Below are positions 18,492 to 26,538 of a stretch of DNA of 64,000 bases, in pieces. The notes under the pieces were generated by a model that saw only the letters and a list, made by a program, of their open reading frames with translations, searched no databases and was not told where the DNA came from. Both the position numbers and the translations under genes were made by a program. Each line of letters opens with the position of its first letter. Position 1 is the first letter of the stretch. The stretch comes from Hyphomicrobiaceae bacterium (GTDB lineage Bacteria > Pseudomonadota > Alphaproteobacteria > Rhizobiales > Methyloligellaceae), in assembly GCA_020637815.1 (NCBI GenBank), contig JACKJS010000001.1:682001-746000 (forward strand), read 5' to 3'.

Positions 18492-19934
18492 ATGCCGTTC
18501 ATCATGCCGTTCCTGGCGAAATTCACGGCTCGGTTCTCCTTCCGCCGCAGGCCGTCGGTCTCGCGGGCGGTCGCCACGGCGAGCCTAATCGCCGGATTGC
18601 TCGCCCCGAGCGTCGCCGAAGCGGGCGGACTGATCCGCGACGCCGAGACCGAAGCGCTGATCCGCGAATATGCCGCCCCAATCTTCCGCGTGGCTGGGCT
18701 CAGTTCCCAAAATATCCGAATCCATCTCGTCAACGACAAGAACTTCAACGCATTCGTCGCCGACGGGCACAACATGTTCATGCATGCGGGTACCCTGATG
18801 ATCGCAAAGACGCCGAACCAAGTAATCGGCGTCATCGCACACGAGACGGGACACATCACCGGTGGTCATCTCGCCCGCTTGCGCTCGCAAGTCGCACAGA
18901 TGAAATCGACGGCGCTCGCTCTTCAGCTTCTGGGGCTCGCGGCCATGGCCGGGGGAGCTCTCGCCGGCGTTCCCAATGCGGGCCAAGTCGGCATGGGTGC
19001 GATGGTCGGGGGCACCGATGTGGCGATGCGGAGCTTCATGGCATACCGGCAGACTGAGGAATCCTCGGCCGACCAAGCGGCGATGAAATTCCTGAATGCC
19101 ACCGAGCAATCGGGACGCGGCATGCTCGAGACCTTCGACGTGCTGGCAAACAAGCTGCGCGGCATCCAGGGCATCAACCCATACCTGATGACCCACCCCT
19201 TGCCTCAGACGCGTATTGCCCAACTGAGGACGCTGGTCGAGTCCAGCCCCTATTACGACGTCAAGGATTCGCCGGAGCTGCAATACCGGCACGATCTCGT
19301 GCGCGCCAAGCTGTCGGGCTTCCTGGAGAAGCCCGATGCTTCCCTGAACCGCTACCGGGGCGACAACACGCTGGCCGGCACCTATGCGCGCGCGATCGCG
19401 ACGTACCGGAAGTCGGGCGTCGACGCGGCCATGCCCTATATCGATCAGCTCATCGCGGCGCAGCCGAAATGGCCTTATTTCTATGAGATCAAAGGACAGT
19501 TTCTATTTGAAAGCGGCCGCGGCCGCGAAGCCGTGGGACCCTTGCGCCAGGCAGTCGATCTTGCCCCTCAAGAAGCGCTGATCCAGATCATGCTGGCTCA
19601 GGCGATGTTGAGCACCGAAGACGATCTCTATCTCGACGAGGTCATCCGGAACTTGGGGAAGGCGCTGGTGCAGGAGCCGCAATCGGCCATGGGCTACCGT
19701 CAACTCGCCATGGCCTACGGACGCAAAGGCGAACTTGCCGGTGCCGAGGGCGCGCGGCGCAACTTTCTTGCGCGCGCATCGCTTGCTTCGGCGGAAGCCT
19801 ATTTCTATGAAGGACGCCTGCGCGAGGCCAAAATGATGGCCCAAAGGGCGCAAGACGGTTTACCGGGCGGAACGCCGCAATGGCTCCGCGCCCAAGACAT
19901 TCTCGATTTCCAGATGCCAGAACGCAATAAGTGA
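18492..19934 (+). CDS. M48-family metalloprotease with TPR region (BepA/YfgC-like)
   Basis: A 480-residue periplasmic zinc protease. A signal peptide (AVATASLIAGLLAPSVAEA, about residues 26-44) is followed by the M48 domain with HETGH (H117, E118, H121) and a downstream Glu in EESSADQAAM as third ligand. A hydrophobic segment at about 140-165 packs against the active site. Roughly residues 250-480 are helical TPR-like repeats. BepA-type proteins degrade or help assemble outer-membrane beta-barrels such as LptD. Start at the first of two tandem ATGs (18492 or 18504); further upstream sequence is open but lacks coding character. A DsbA-like protein follows by 36 bp, suggesting a periplasmic quality-control unit. 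Confidence 0.9.
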   Translation: MPFIMPFLAKFTARFSFRRRPSVSRAVATASLIAGLLAPSVAEAGGLIRDAETEALIREYAAPIFRVAGLSSQNIRIHLVNDKNFNAFVADGHNMFMHAGTLMIAKTPNQVIGVIAHETGHITGGHLARLRSQVAQMKSTALALQLLGLAAMAGGALAGVPNAGQVGMGAMVGGTDVAMRSFMAYRQTEESSADQAAMKFLNATEQSGRGMLETFDVLANKLRGIQGINPYLMTHPLPQTRIAQLRTLVESSPYYDVKDSPELQYRHDLVRAKLSGFLEKPDASLNRYRGDNTLAGTYARAIATYRKSGVDAAMPYIDQLIAAQPKWPYFYEIKGQFLFESGRGREAVGPLRQAVDLAPQEALIQIMLAQAMLSTEDDLYLDEVIRNLGKALVQEPQSAMGYRQLAMAYGRKGELAGAEGARRNFLARASLASAEAYFYEGRLREAKMMAQRAQDGLPGGTPQWLRAQDILDFQMPERNK

Positions 19935-19970
19935 AGCATCCGACCCACGCTAACTCCCGGAGACTTGAGC

Positions 19971-20774
19971 ATGACCTCTAAGACTGGCCTGGCCACCGCC
20001 CTTGTTGCGGCCGTCGTTGCCGCCATCGTCAGCGCGGCGACCGTCCTCGTCGTTTGGCGCGGAGCACCAGGCATCGTCGATGCCGCTGGCGGCACTTTGA
20101 ACAAGAAGCAGGTCGAGGACATCGTGCACGATTACCTTACGAAGAATCCCGAGATCCTCGTCGCCATGACCACCGAGCTCGACCGGCGCCAGCAGGAAGT
20201 GCAGGACGCCGAGCAGAATAAGGCGATCAGCGACAACGCCGATGCCCTATTCCGCTCCGCCAAGTCGTATACGGCCGGCAATCCCGACGGCGACGTCACC
20301 GTGGTCGAGTTCTTCGACTACAATTGCGGCTATTGCCGCCGCGCCATGCCGGATGTGGTGAAGCTCGTCGACAACGACGACAAGGTGCGCCTGGTCCTCA
20401 AGGAACTTCCAATCTTCGGCGATGATTCCGAGGATGCGGCCAAGGGTGCGCTCGCCGCCAAGCTTCAGGGCAAATATTTCGAGATGCACCAGAAGCTGTT
20501 CTCCGCGCCAGGCAAGGCGAACAAGGAGAAGGTGCTCCGGATTGCGAACGAGCTCGGCCTCGATGTGCCCAAGCTCGAGAAGGACATGGAGAGCAAAGAG
20601 GTTCAAGACGCGCTGGACGAGGCGCATAAGCTCGCCCAGGAACTCGGTCTCCAGGGCACCCCGCTCTACCTGATCGGCGACCGCACCATTCCAGGTGCCC
20701 CGGACGATCTCTACGACCAGCTTGTGGAAAACGTCTCAATCGTCCGCAAAGAAGGCTGCAAGGCAGACTGCTAG
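19971..20774 (+). CDS. DsbA-family thiol:disulfide oxidoreductase (Com1/ScsC-like)
   Basis: A 267-residue membrane-anchored or secreted thioredoxin-fold protein. The N-terminal hydrophobic segment (residues 7-28, rich in Ala/Val) is an uncleaved anchor or signal peptide. A helical region at about 42-100 resembles the Com1/BDBD-type N-terminal oligomerisation region. The active site is CGYC at C119 and C122 in EFFDYNCGYCRR, and the cis-proline loop is GLQGTPLYLIG. It probably oxidises or isomerises disulfides in envelope proteins. Start 19971 is supported by CCCGGAG upstream; TTG at 19965 is in frame but weaker. It is followed by a hairpin and then aroQ. Confidence 0.9.
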   Translation: MTSKTGLATALVAAVVAAIVSAATVLVVWRGAPGIVDAAGGTLNKKQVEDIVHDYLTKNPEILVAMTTELDRRQQEVQDAEQNKAISDNADALFRSAKSYTAGNPDGDVTVVEFFDYNCGYCRRAMPDVVKLVDNDDKVRLVLKELPIFGDDSEDAAKGALAAKLQGKYFEMHQKLFSAPGKANKEKVLRIANELGLDVPKLEKDMESKEVQDALDEAHKLAQELGLQGTPLYLIGDRTIPGAPDDLYDQLVENVSIVRKEGCKADC

Positions 20775-20801
20775 CCCGCAGCTTCGAAAATTACCCGCAT
20801 C

Positions 20802-20825
20802 CCGGAGCCGTTTTTGCGGCTCCGG
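20802..20825 (+). terminator. Hairpin between DsbA-like gene and aroQ
   Basis: CCGGAGCCG (20802-20810), a TTTTTG loop, CGGCTCCGG (20817-20825): a 9-bp perfect stem 27 bp after the DsbA-like stop. There is no T-run after it, so it may be a processing or partial attenuation structure rather than a classical terminator. Confidence 0.45.
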
Positions 20826-20968
20826 TGTGTCCTGCCGCTTTTGCCCAAGCCGAGAAAACCTGGTAAAGGGCCCGTTTGCCGCGCGGCGCATTGCGTTTTG
20901 CGCGTGCCGACTTTTTTCCGTATGCGGACCGGGTTCCGAAAGTCCTGGCCGCTTGCCGAGTATCCACC

Positions 20969-21421
20969 ATGGCCAACGCAATCTATGTCTTGAATGGTCC
21001 GAATCTGAACCTCCTCGGAACTCGCGAGCCGGAGGTTTATGGCACAGAGACGCTGGACGACCTGAAGCAACGTTGCGTCCGCAAGGCCGAAAGCCTTGGG
21101 CTGTCCGTCGACTTCCGGCAGAGCAACGCGGAAGGAGAACTGGTCGATTGGATTCAGGAAGCACGGACCAAGGCCTCCGGTCTGATCGTGAACGCAGGGG
21201 CTTATAGCCACACCTCGATCGCGATGCTGGATGCCCTGCTCGCTTGCGAGGTGCCCATTGTCGAAGTTCATCTATCGAATATTTTCAACCGCGAACCGTT
21301 TCGCCACAGGTCTTATATTTCCCGCGCCGCCAAGGGGGTAATCTGCGGCTTGGGCGGACAGGGCTATGAACTTGCGATCGAGGCGCTGGCCTCCGCGATT
21401 TCACAAGCCAAAGCGGGATGA
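20969..21421 (+). CDS. aroQ: 3-dehydroquinate dehydratase, type II
   Basis: Catalyses the third step of the shikimate pathway. The 150-residue length is typical. Motifs: [18 protein letters not shown], with the flexible-loop Arg and catalytic Tyr24; [30 protein letters not shown] (quinate-binding Asn and His); [18 protein letters not shown] with the catalytic His. Start 20969 is set by the conserved N-terminus [12 protein letters not shown]; the open frame upstream is not family-like. accB and accC follow closely (gaps of 19 and 16 bp), so the three are probably one transcript, an arrangement common in alphaproteobacteria. Confidence 0.96.
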   Translation: MANAIYVLNGPNLNLLGTREPEVYGTETLDDLKQRCVRKAESLGLSVDFRQSNAEGELVDWIQEARTKASGLIVNAGAYSHTSIAMLDALLACEVPIVEVHLSNIFNREPFRHRSYISRAAKGVICGLGGQGYELAIEALASAISQAKAG

Positions 21422-21440
21422 CGACCAGGAAAGGATGCCA

Positions 21441-21908
21441 ATGACAAAAGACGGGGGAAGCCTCGATACGGATCTCATCAGGGAGCTGGCGACGCTTCTG
21501 GACGAAACCGGATTGACCGAAATCGAGATTGAACTCGACGGACGCCGGTTTCGGGTGGCGCGAAACGTCAACGCCACGATCGCGGCGCCCATTCCTGCGG
21601 CGCACGTAGCTCCGGCGCCCCAGGAACGCTCCGAGTCCAAGCGGACCGGTGCGGCCGAAGACGCTGGTGTCCATCCCGGCACCGTCGCCTCGCCTATGGT
21701 CGGAACCGCTTATCGCTCGCCGGAGCCCGGTGCGGCCCCCTTCATCGAGATTGGCAGCACCGTCACCGTGGGGCAGACGCTTCTGATCATCGAAGCGATG
21801 AAGACGATGAACCACATTCCCTCGCCCCAGTCCGGCAAAGTCACGGCGATCCTTGTAGAGGACGGTCAGCCGGTCGAGTTCGGCGAACCGCTCGTCGTGG
21901 TCGAGTAG
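21441..21908 (+). CDS. accB: Acetyl-CoA carboxylase biotin carboxyl carrier protein
   Basis: A 155-residue BCCP that carries biotin between biotin carboxylase and carboxyltransferase in fatty-acid synthesis. An N-terminal helical region (residues 10-40) is followed by a Pro/Ala linker (45-65) and a C-terminal biotinyl domain. The biotin attachment site is [13 protein letters not shown] with Lys121; the more common form is EAMKMMN or EAMKLMN, so Thr follows the Lys here. Start 21441 is preferred to the in-frame ATG at 21435 because of its spacing from AGGAAAGG. Confidence 0.95.
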   Translation: MTKDGGSLDTDLIRELATLLDETGLTEIEIELDGRRFRVARNVNATIAAPIPAAHVAPAPQERSESKRTGAAEDAGVHPGTVASPMVGTAYRSPEPGAAPFIEIGSTVTVGQTLLIIEAMKTMNHIPSPQSGKVTAILVEDGQPVEFGEPLVVVE

Positions 21909-21924
21909 GAACAGTCAGAGCCCG

Positions 21925-23274
21925 ATGTTCGACAAGATCCTGATTGCCAACCGTGGCGAGATCGCGCTTCGCATCGAGCGGGCCTGCAAGGAACTCGGCA
22001 TCTCCACGGTCGCCATCCACTCGACGGCCGATGCGCACGCCATGCATGTTCGCCTGGCGGACGAGAGCGTTTGCATCGGACCGCCGCAGGCCAAGGACAG
22101 CTATCTCAACATCCCCGCGATCGTCGCCGCTTGCGAGATCACCGGTGCCGATGCCGTGCATCCCGGCTACGGCTTCCTGGCCGAGAATGCACGCTTCGCC
22201 GAAATTCTCGAAGAGCACAAAATCACCTTCATCGGCCCGACGGCCGAACACGTCCGCTTGATGGGCGACAAGATCAAGGCCAAGGAAACCGCGAAGTCCC
22301 TCGGCATTCCCGTCGTGCCCGGATCCGACGGTCCCGTATCCGATTTCGAGACGGCCAAGGTCGTCGCGGCGGAGATCGGCTTCCCGGTGATGGTGAAGGC
22401 ATCGGCCGGCGGCGGCGGGCGCGGTATGAAGCTCGCGCATTTCGACCATGAGCTGCAAGCCGCCCTGTCCACGGCGCGGAACGAGGCCCGCGCCGCGTTC
22501 GGCGACGACACCGTCTATCTGGAGAAATATCTCGGCAAACCGCGCCACATCGAAGTGCAGGTGCTGGCGGATGGGAACGGAAACGCCATTCACCTCGGCG
22601 AGCGCGACTGCTCGCTTCAGCGGCGCCACCAGAAGCTTTGGGAGGAGGCCCCCTCGCCCGCGCTCAACGAGAGCGAACGCGTACGTATCGGCGAGATCGT
22701 AGCCTCCGCCATGCGCAAGCTGAAATATCGCGGCGTCGGCACGGTCGAGTTCCTGTACGAGAACGGCGAGTTCTACTTCATCGAGATGAACACGCGACTC
22801 CAGGTGGAACATACGGTCACCGAGATGGTCACGGGGCTCGACCTCGTCATCGAGCAGATTCGTATCGCCGCCGGCGCGCCGCTTTCGATCCGGCAGGAGG
22901 ACGTGCGCTTCAACGGCCATGCCATCGAGTGCCGGATCAACGCGGAGAATCCGCTGACGTTCCGCCCCTCGCCCGGGACGATCACCCACTTCCATCCGCC
23001 CGGCGGTCTCGGCGTGCGCGTCGATTCAGGCGCCTATGCGGGCTACACCATTCCGCCCTATTACGACAGCCTGATCGGAAAACTCATCGTGCACGCCCGG
23101 AACCGCAACGAGTGTTTGATGCGGCTGAAGCGCGCCCTGGGCGAATTCGTGGTCGATGGCATCGAGACGACCATTCCGCTGTTCTCCTCGCTCATCCACG
23201 AGCCCGACGTCGTCGACGGCAACTACGACATCCACTGGCTGGAAGACCATTTGGCGCCGAATGGCGACCGCTAG
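21925..23274 (+). CDS. accC: Acetyl-CoA carboxylase, biotin carboxylase subunit
   Basis: A 449-residue ATP-grasp enzyme that carboxylates biotin on AccB. It begins [20 protein letters not shown]. The glycine-rich ATP lid is [12 protein letters not shown]; the [19 protein letters not shown] segment and [18 protein letters not shown] carry metal and bicarbonate ligands; the C-terminal domain contains [13 protein letters not shown]. Length and order after accB match the family. Confidence 0.97.
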   Translation: MFDKILIANRGEIALRIERACKELGISTVAIHSTADAHAMHVRLADESVCIGPPQAKDSYLNIPAIVAACEITGADAVHPGYGFLAENARFAEILEEHKITFIGPTAEHVRLMGDKIKAKETAKSLGIPVVPGSDGPVSDFETAKVVAAEIGFPVMVKASAGGGGRGMKLAHFDHELQAALSTARNEARAAFGDDTVYLEKYLGKPRHIEVQVLADGNGNAIHLGERDCSLQRRHQKLWEEAPSPALNESERVRIGEIVASAMRKLKYRGVGTVEFLYENGEFYFIEMNTRLQVEHTVTEMVTGLDLVIEQIRIAAGAPLSIRQEDVRFNGHAIECRINAENPLTFRPSPGTITHFHPPGGLGVRVDSGAYAGYTIPPYYDSLIGKLIVHARNRNECLMRLKRALGEFVVDGIETTIPLFSSLIHEPDVVDGNYDIHWLEDHLAPNGDR

Positions 23275-23357
23275 GTCCGTCGTCTCTAGCGCCGTCCCGC
23301 ATGGCAGTATCGACGGCCCCTTGAGCCTCGGAGTCTCGCGCCATAGACTCCGGTGCC

Positions 23358-24086
23358 ATGACCTCTCTTGACGACGTCGCGATCGAGATCACCCCTCAGG
23401 TTCTGCTGAAGGCCTATTCGTGCGGCATCTTCCCGATGGCCGAGAGTGCCGACGACAACGCACTCTATTGGATCGAACCCGAGCGGCGCGGAATTTTGCC
23501 GCTGGACGCCGTCCACGTCCCACGAAGCCTTGCACGCACGATCCGCAGGGGCGGCTTCGAAGTGAAAACCGACAACGACTTCGAAGCGGTGATCGAAGGC
23601 TGCGCGGCTCCGCGCGCTGGACGGCGCAGCACCTGGATCAACGCGCGCATCCGAAACCTCTACCGGGATCTCTTTGCGCTCGGCCATTGCCACACGGTCG
23701 AAGTCTGGCGGAACGGCGAGCTGACGGGCGGCCTTTACGGCGTTCATCTCGGCCGGGCCTTTTTCGGCGAGAGCATGTTTTCGAGGGCGCGGGACGCCAG
23801 CAAGATCGCACTGGTCTATTTGGTGGCGCGGCTCAAATATGGCGGCTTCACCCTGCTCGACACGCAGTTCGTCACCGACCATCTGGTGCGTTTCGGTGCG
23901 GTCGAAATCAGCCGTCAGGCGTTTCAGCGCCGATTGGAAGACGCGTTGAGCTGCAACCTGGGCAGTAGCGGCGCGGGTGGACCCGGCAATGCGGCCTCGT
24001 TCGCCGCGCTCTCGGCAGATGCGGCGCCGGCCGCTGTCCTGGAACTTGTCAGCAGAACGTCGAAGACCTGCCACCCGGCGGCGTAA
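23358..24086 (+). CDS. aat: Leucyl/phenylalanyl-tRNA--protein transferase
   Basis: A 242-residue enzyme that adds Leu or Phe to N-terminal Arg or Lys, creating destabilising N-end-rule residues for ClpS/ClpAP. Motifs: [67 protein letters not shown] and [19 protein letters not shown]. The C-terminal tail (about 200-242) is low-complexity Ala/Ser. It lies downstream of accC and converges on the DUF2155 gene. In many alphaproteobacteria aat is found exactly here. Confidence 0.95.
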   Translation: MTSLDDVAIEITPQVLLKAYSCGIFPMAESADDNALYWIEPERRGILPLDAVHVPRSLARTIRRGGFEVKTDNDFEAVIEGCAAPRAGRRSTWINARIRNLYRDLFALGHCHTVEVWRNGELTGGLYGVHLGRAFFGESMFSRARDASKIALVYLVARLKYGGFTLLDTQFVTDHLVRFGAVEISRQAFQRRLEDALSCNLGSSGAGGPGNAASFAALSADAAPAAVLELVSRTSKTCHPAA

Positions 24087-24148
24087 CGCGATGGGCTTCT
24101 GGTAACGGATGGTCGCTACGTGCGCGCGTCAGCGCGTTCGGGTCGTCC

Positions 24149-24739
24149 TTAGCGCTGCAGCCAAGGAAGGATGGGTTGCTGCCGCCGGGCAGCCGGCGGC
24201 GGCGCGGGCCGTGCCGGTTGGGCGGCGGCTGGCGGCGGCGCAGGCGCAGGTACGGGTTCGGCAGCCGCGGCTTCCGGCTGCTCCTCCGGTGCCTCGTTTT
24301 CGGCGCTCTCGGCAGGGACGCCGCCGATCGGCATCTTGCAGCTCGTGAGCCAAACGTCGAACACCGGATGCTCGACCGCGTGAAGCCCTGGGCTCTCCGC
24401 AAACATCCAGCCTGTAAAGATGCGCTGCTGTTCGCCCGTCAGCTTGACCTCATCCACTTCGACGAATGAGGCCGTGTCGGGCTTCTCTTGCAGCGGACGC
24501 GTATTGCAGACCCGAGGCGTCACTCTCAGGGCACCGAATTCCACCGTCTGGTTGATCGGAATTTCCAAGTGCTGGATCCGGCCCGTGACCTTGTCCAAGG
24601 CGGCAAAGACAGCGACTTCGTTCTTGATTGCCGCGGCGTGAACGGGTGTGACGGGGAGAGCGAGCGCAACGGCGGACAGCGCGGCTAAAACGGCGTGTTT
24701 AGCAAAGCGCCGATCTCTCTCAGTCCCCTTACCATGCAT
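24149..24739 (-). CDS. DUF2155 domain-containing secreted protein
   Basis: A 196-residue secreted protein of unknown function. A signal peptide (AVLAALSAVALALPVTPVHA, residues 14-33) is followed by a DUF2155 domain at about 40-120, with ALDKVTGRIQHLEIPINQTV, LRVTPRVCNTRPLQEKPDTA and IFTGWMFAESPGLHAVEHPV, and a conserved Cys pair (VCNTRP and TSCKMP). The C-terminal 65 residues are Glu/Ala/Pro-rich and end RRQQPILPWLQR. Start 24739 (MHGKGTERD) places the signal peptide correctly; a longer frame to 24910 overlaps the methyltransferase gene. Neighbourhood with aat and NDUFA12 is conserved in Hyphomicrobiales. Confidence 0.85.
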   Translation of the reverse strand: MHGKGTERDRRFAKHAVLAALSAVALALPVTPVHAAAIKNEVAVFAALDKVTGRIQHLEIPINQTVEFGALRVTPRVCNTRPLQEKPDTASFVEVDEVKLTGEQQRIFTGWMFAESPGLHAVEHPVFDVWLTSCKMPIGGVPAESAENEAPEEQPEAAAAEPVPAPAPPPAAAQPARPAPPPAARRQQPILPWLQR

Positions 24740-24884
24740 CGTTCCGCGCACCTCAAGCCCCCGGATTTGCGCCAAGCGCGGCACCTTGCCTGCCGCCGTT
24801 GCGGAAGCGCCGCCAACCATACAAAACGCGTGGGCGATCATTGAGGCAACGGTGTGACATACATGCCTCAGCTTTCCTAGGTGT

Positions 24885-25676
24885 TTATTCACCCGAGCGG
24901 CGTTCGGCACTGAAGCGAAGACGGACGAGTTCGATCGTCCATCGCCCTTGGGAGTCGCACAGCGACGGCTTCAGCAGATCGACCATTTCGGCCAGAACCT
25001 CGCTTCGCTCGGGCTCCTCGAATTGGTCGAAAAAGAACCGGCAGAAGGTCCTGAGCCACCCCTGCATATCGACCTTGAGCGGTGTGAGCCGCGGTACGAG
25101 GATAATCTCATGAACCGCAAACCCATGCCCCGACAGGAGCGTGCCGTATTCCTCCACGGTCGGAAAATACCAGCGAACGGCCCGGGCCGGATTGCCGCCG
25201 CGGCCCTTCACTACGGCACGCATGGCCGTGGCGATGGCGGCAATATTGCCGTGACCGCCAAATTCGCCGACAAATCGGCCGCCCGGCCTCAGCGCGCGCG
25301 CGACACCGCCAACGATGAGATCCGGCCCCCGCATCCAATGAAGGGCCGCGTTCGAGAAGACGGCATCGAACTCCTGAACGTAATCGAGGGCGTGAGCGTC
25401 GGCCTTCTTGACCGAGAGCCCCTTCATCCGTGCGACGGCCAACAACTCGTCGCTATTGTCAATTCCAAGAACATCGGCGCCTGCGGCCTCGATTTCCGCC
25501 GTCAACGTTCCATCGCCGCATCCGAGATCCAAAATCCGTTCCCCCGGCTTCGGCGCCAGCAGCGCGAAGATCGGTCCGGCCAAGTCCTGAATGAAGCGGC
25601 CGTTCTTCGCAAAGTCCGAGGCGGACCATCGTTGGACCGCGTCTGGCACCAAGGGATCGGTTAGGGGTTGCAGCAT
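24885..25676 (-). CDS. Class I SAM-dependent methyltransferase
   Basis: A 263-residue methyltransferase. Motif I is ILDLGCGDGTLTAEI and the acidic residue at the end of strand 2 lies in VLGIDNSDELL; FDAVFSNAALHWM corresponds to motif IV/post-II and ALRPGGRFVGEFGGHGN to motif V. It most resembles trans-aconitate methyltransferase-like proteins; the substrate is unknown. Start 25676 is fixed by a TAATG overlap with the stop codon of the NDUFA12 homologue, implying translational coupling. A link to complex I biogenesis is conceivable because NDUFAF5-type assembly factors share this fold, but that is speculation from context. Confidence 0.88.
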   Translation of the reverse strand: MLQPLTDPLVPDAVQRWSASDFAKNGRFIQDLAGPIFALLAPKPGERILDLGCGDGTLTAEIEAAGADVLGIDNSDELLAVARMKGLSVKKADAHALDYVQEFDAVFSNAALHWMRGPDLIVGGVARALRPGGRFVGEFGGHGNIAAIATAMRAVVKGRGGNPARAVRWYFPTVEEYGTLLSGHGFAVHEIILVPRLTPLKVDMQGWLRTFCRFFFDQFEEPERSEVLAEMVDLLKPSLCDSQGRWTIELVRLRFSAERRSGE

Positions 25677-26068
25677 TACTTGGCTTGGGGCGATTCCGGA
25701 GACCACGGTTCGTAGCCGAGCGGGGGCTCGTTGACCTGGGGCCGCGACACCGAGCCCGGCGGCCGGTATGCCTCGTAAGTCCCCGTCAGATTGGGCCGGT
25801 GCGCTTCCTCCCAAGGACGTGGCTTGTAATCCTCGTCGCTCGGCGGCTCGTCGGTAATGAAATGAATCCAGGCATGCCAGCCGGGTGGAATCTGAGAGGC
25901 CTCGGACAGGTTCTTGTAGATGACCCAGCGGCGCGTACCGTTCCGCTCACGGTAATAGACGTTGCCGAGTCCATCCTCGCCGACGCGCTCGCCCTTCCGC
26001 CAAGTATAGAGGCGCGTGCCAAGGGTGTCGCCGTGCCACCAGGTAAATAGATCGCTGAAGAGTCCCAT
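25676..26068 (-). CDS. NADH:ubiquinone oxidoreductase subunit NDUFA12 homologue
   Basis: A 130-residue accessory subunit of respiratory complex I (B17.2 family), found in alphaproteobacteria and mitochondria. Recognisable features are GTRLYTWRKGERVGEDGLGN, VYYRERNGTRRWVIYKN, IPPGWHAWIHFITDEPPS and the C-terminal RPNLTGTYEAYRPPGS. It has no transmembrane segment and binds the peripheral arm. It overlaps the downstream methyltransferase gene by one base. The main nuo operon is not in this window. Confidence 0.93.
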   Translation of the reverse strand: MGLFSDLFTWWHGDTLGTRLYTWRKGERVGEDGLGNVYYRERNGTRRWVIYKNLSEASQIPPGWHAWIHFITDEPPSDEDYKPRPWEEAHRPNLTGTYEAYRPPGSVSRPQVNEPPLGYEPWSPESPQAK

Positions 26069-26538
26069 GAACAGCCTTCGCCGTTGGATGTCCGCGCCCC
26101 AATTCCAAAATTGTGCAGTGCGCTATCGCTGACTATGGCCTGTCTGCGGGGCTTCTGTCCAGCGGGCGAGACCGTGCGTCGGAGAGAAGCATTTTGGAGC
26201 TCCCTATGGGACACCCGGCCCGGCCGCCCCCATATATCGTGTAGTCGTCAACACGTTATGCACCGCTGTGAGGGGTGGCCGGAGTCCCCGGGCCAAGGGG
26301 TGTTCTAGGACGCAAATGACGGTTCTTCGGCGCTTTTCCTTCGCGCCCCGTACTATTCGTCCCATGGCTGTCCACACACTTTGCACAGACGCACCCACAG
26401 GGTTTAGTATTATCGTAACGCCTGAACACCAATATGTTGATGCGGCTGTTGCCTGCCGCGTTCGAATCGGCCCAGTCTCAAGGTTCGCACAGAACGCACG
26501 ATTTGGGGCCGAAATTCACGAGAGGGGCATGAGCTAAG
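26069..26538. other. Intergenic region upstream of nrdJ
   Basis: 470 bp between the divergent NDUFA12 and nrdJ genes. It contains a candidate promoter and a weak NrdR-like motif. I saw no cobalamin-riboswitch B12-box and no supported coding frame. Confidence 0.5.
26381..26410 (+). promoter_or_regulatory. Candidate sigma-70-type promoter for nrdJ
   Basis: TTGCAC (26381-26386), an 18-bp spacer and TAGTAT (26405-26410), about 130 bp before the nrdJ start. The hexamers match the consensus at most key positions. It is read by eye only. Confidence 0.4.

Noticed and set aside
26069..26538. Cobalamin riboswitch before the B12-dependent nrdJ
   Set aside because: I looked for a B12-box-like sequence and paired stems and found none convincing.
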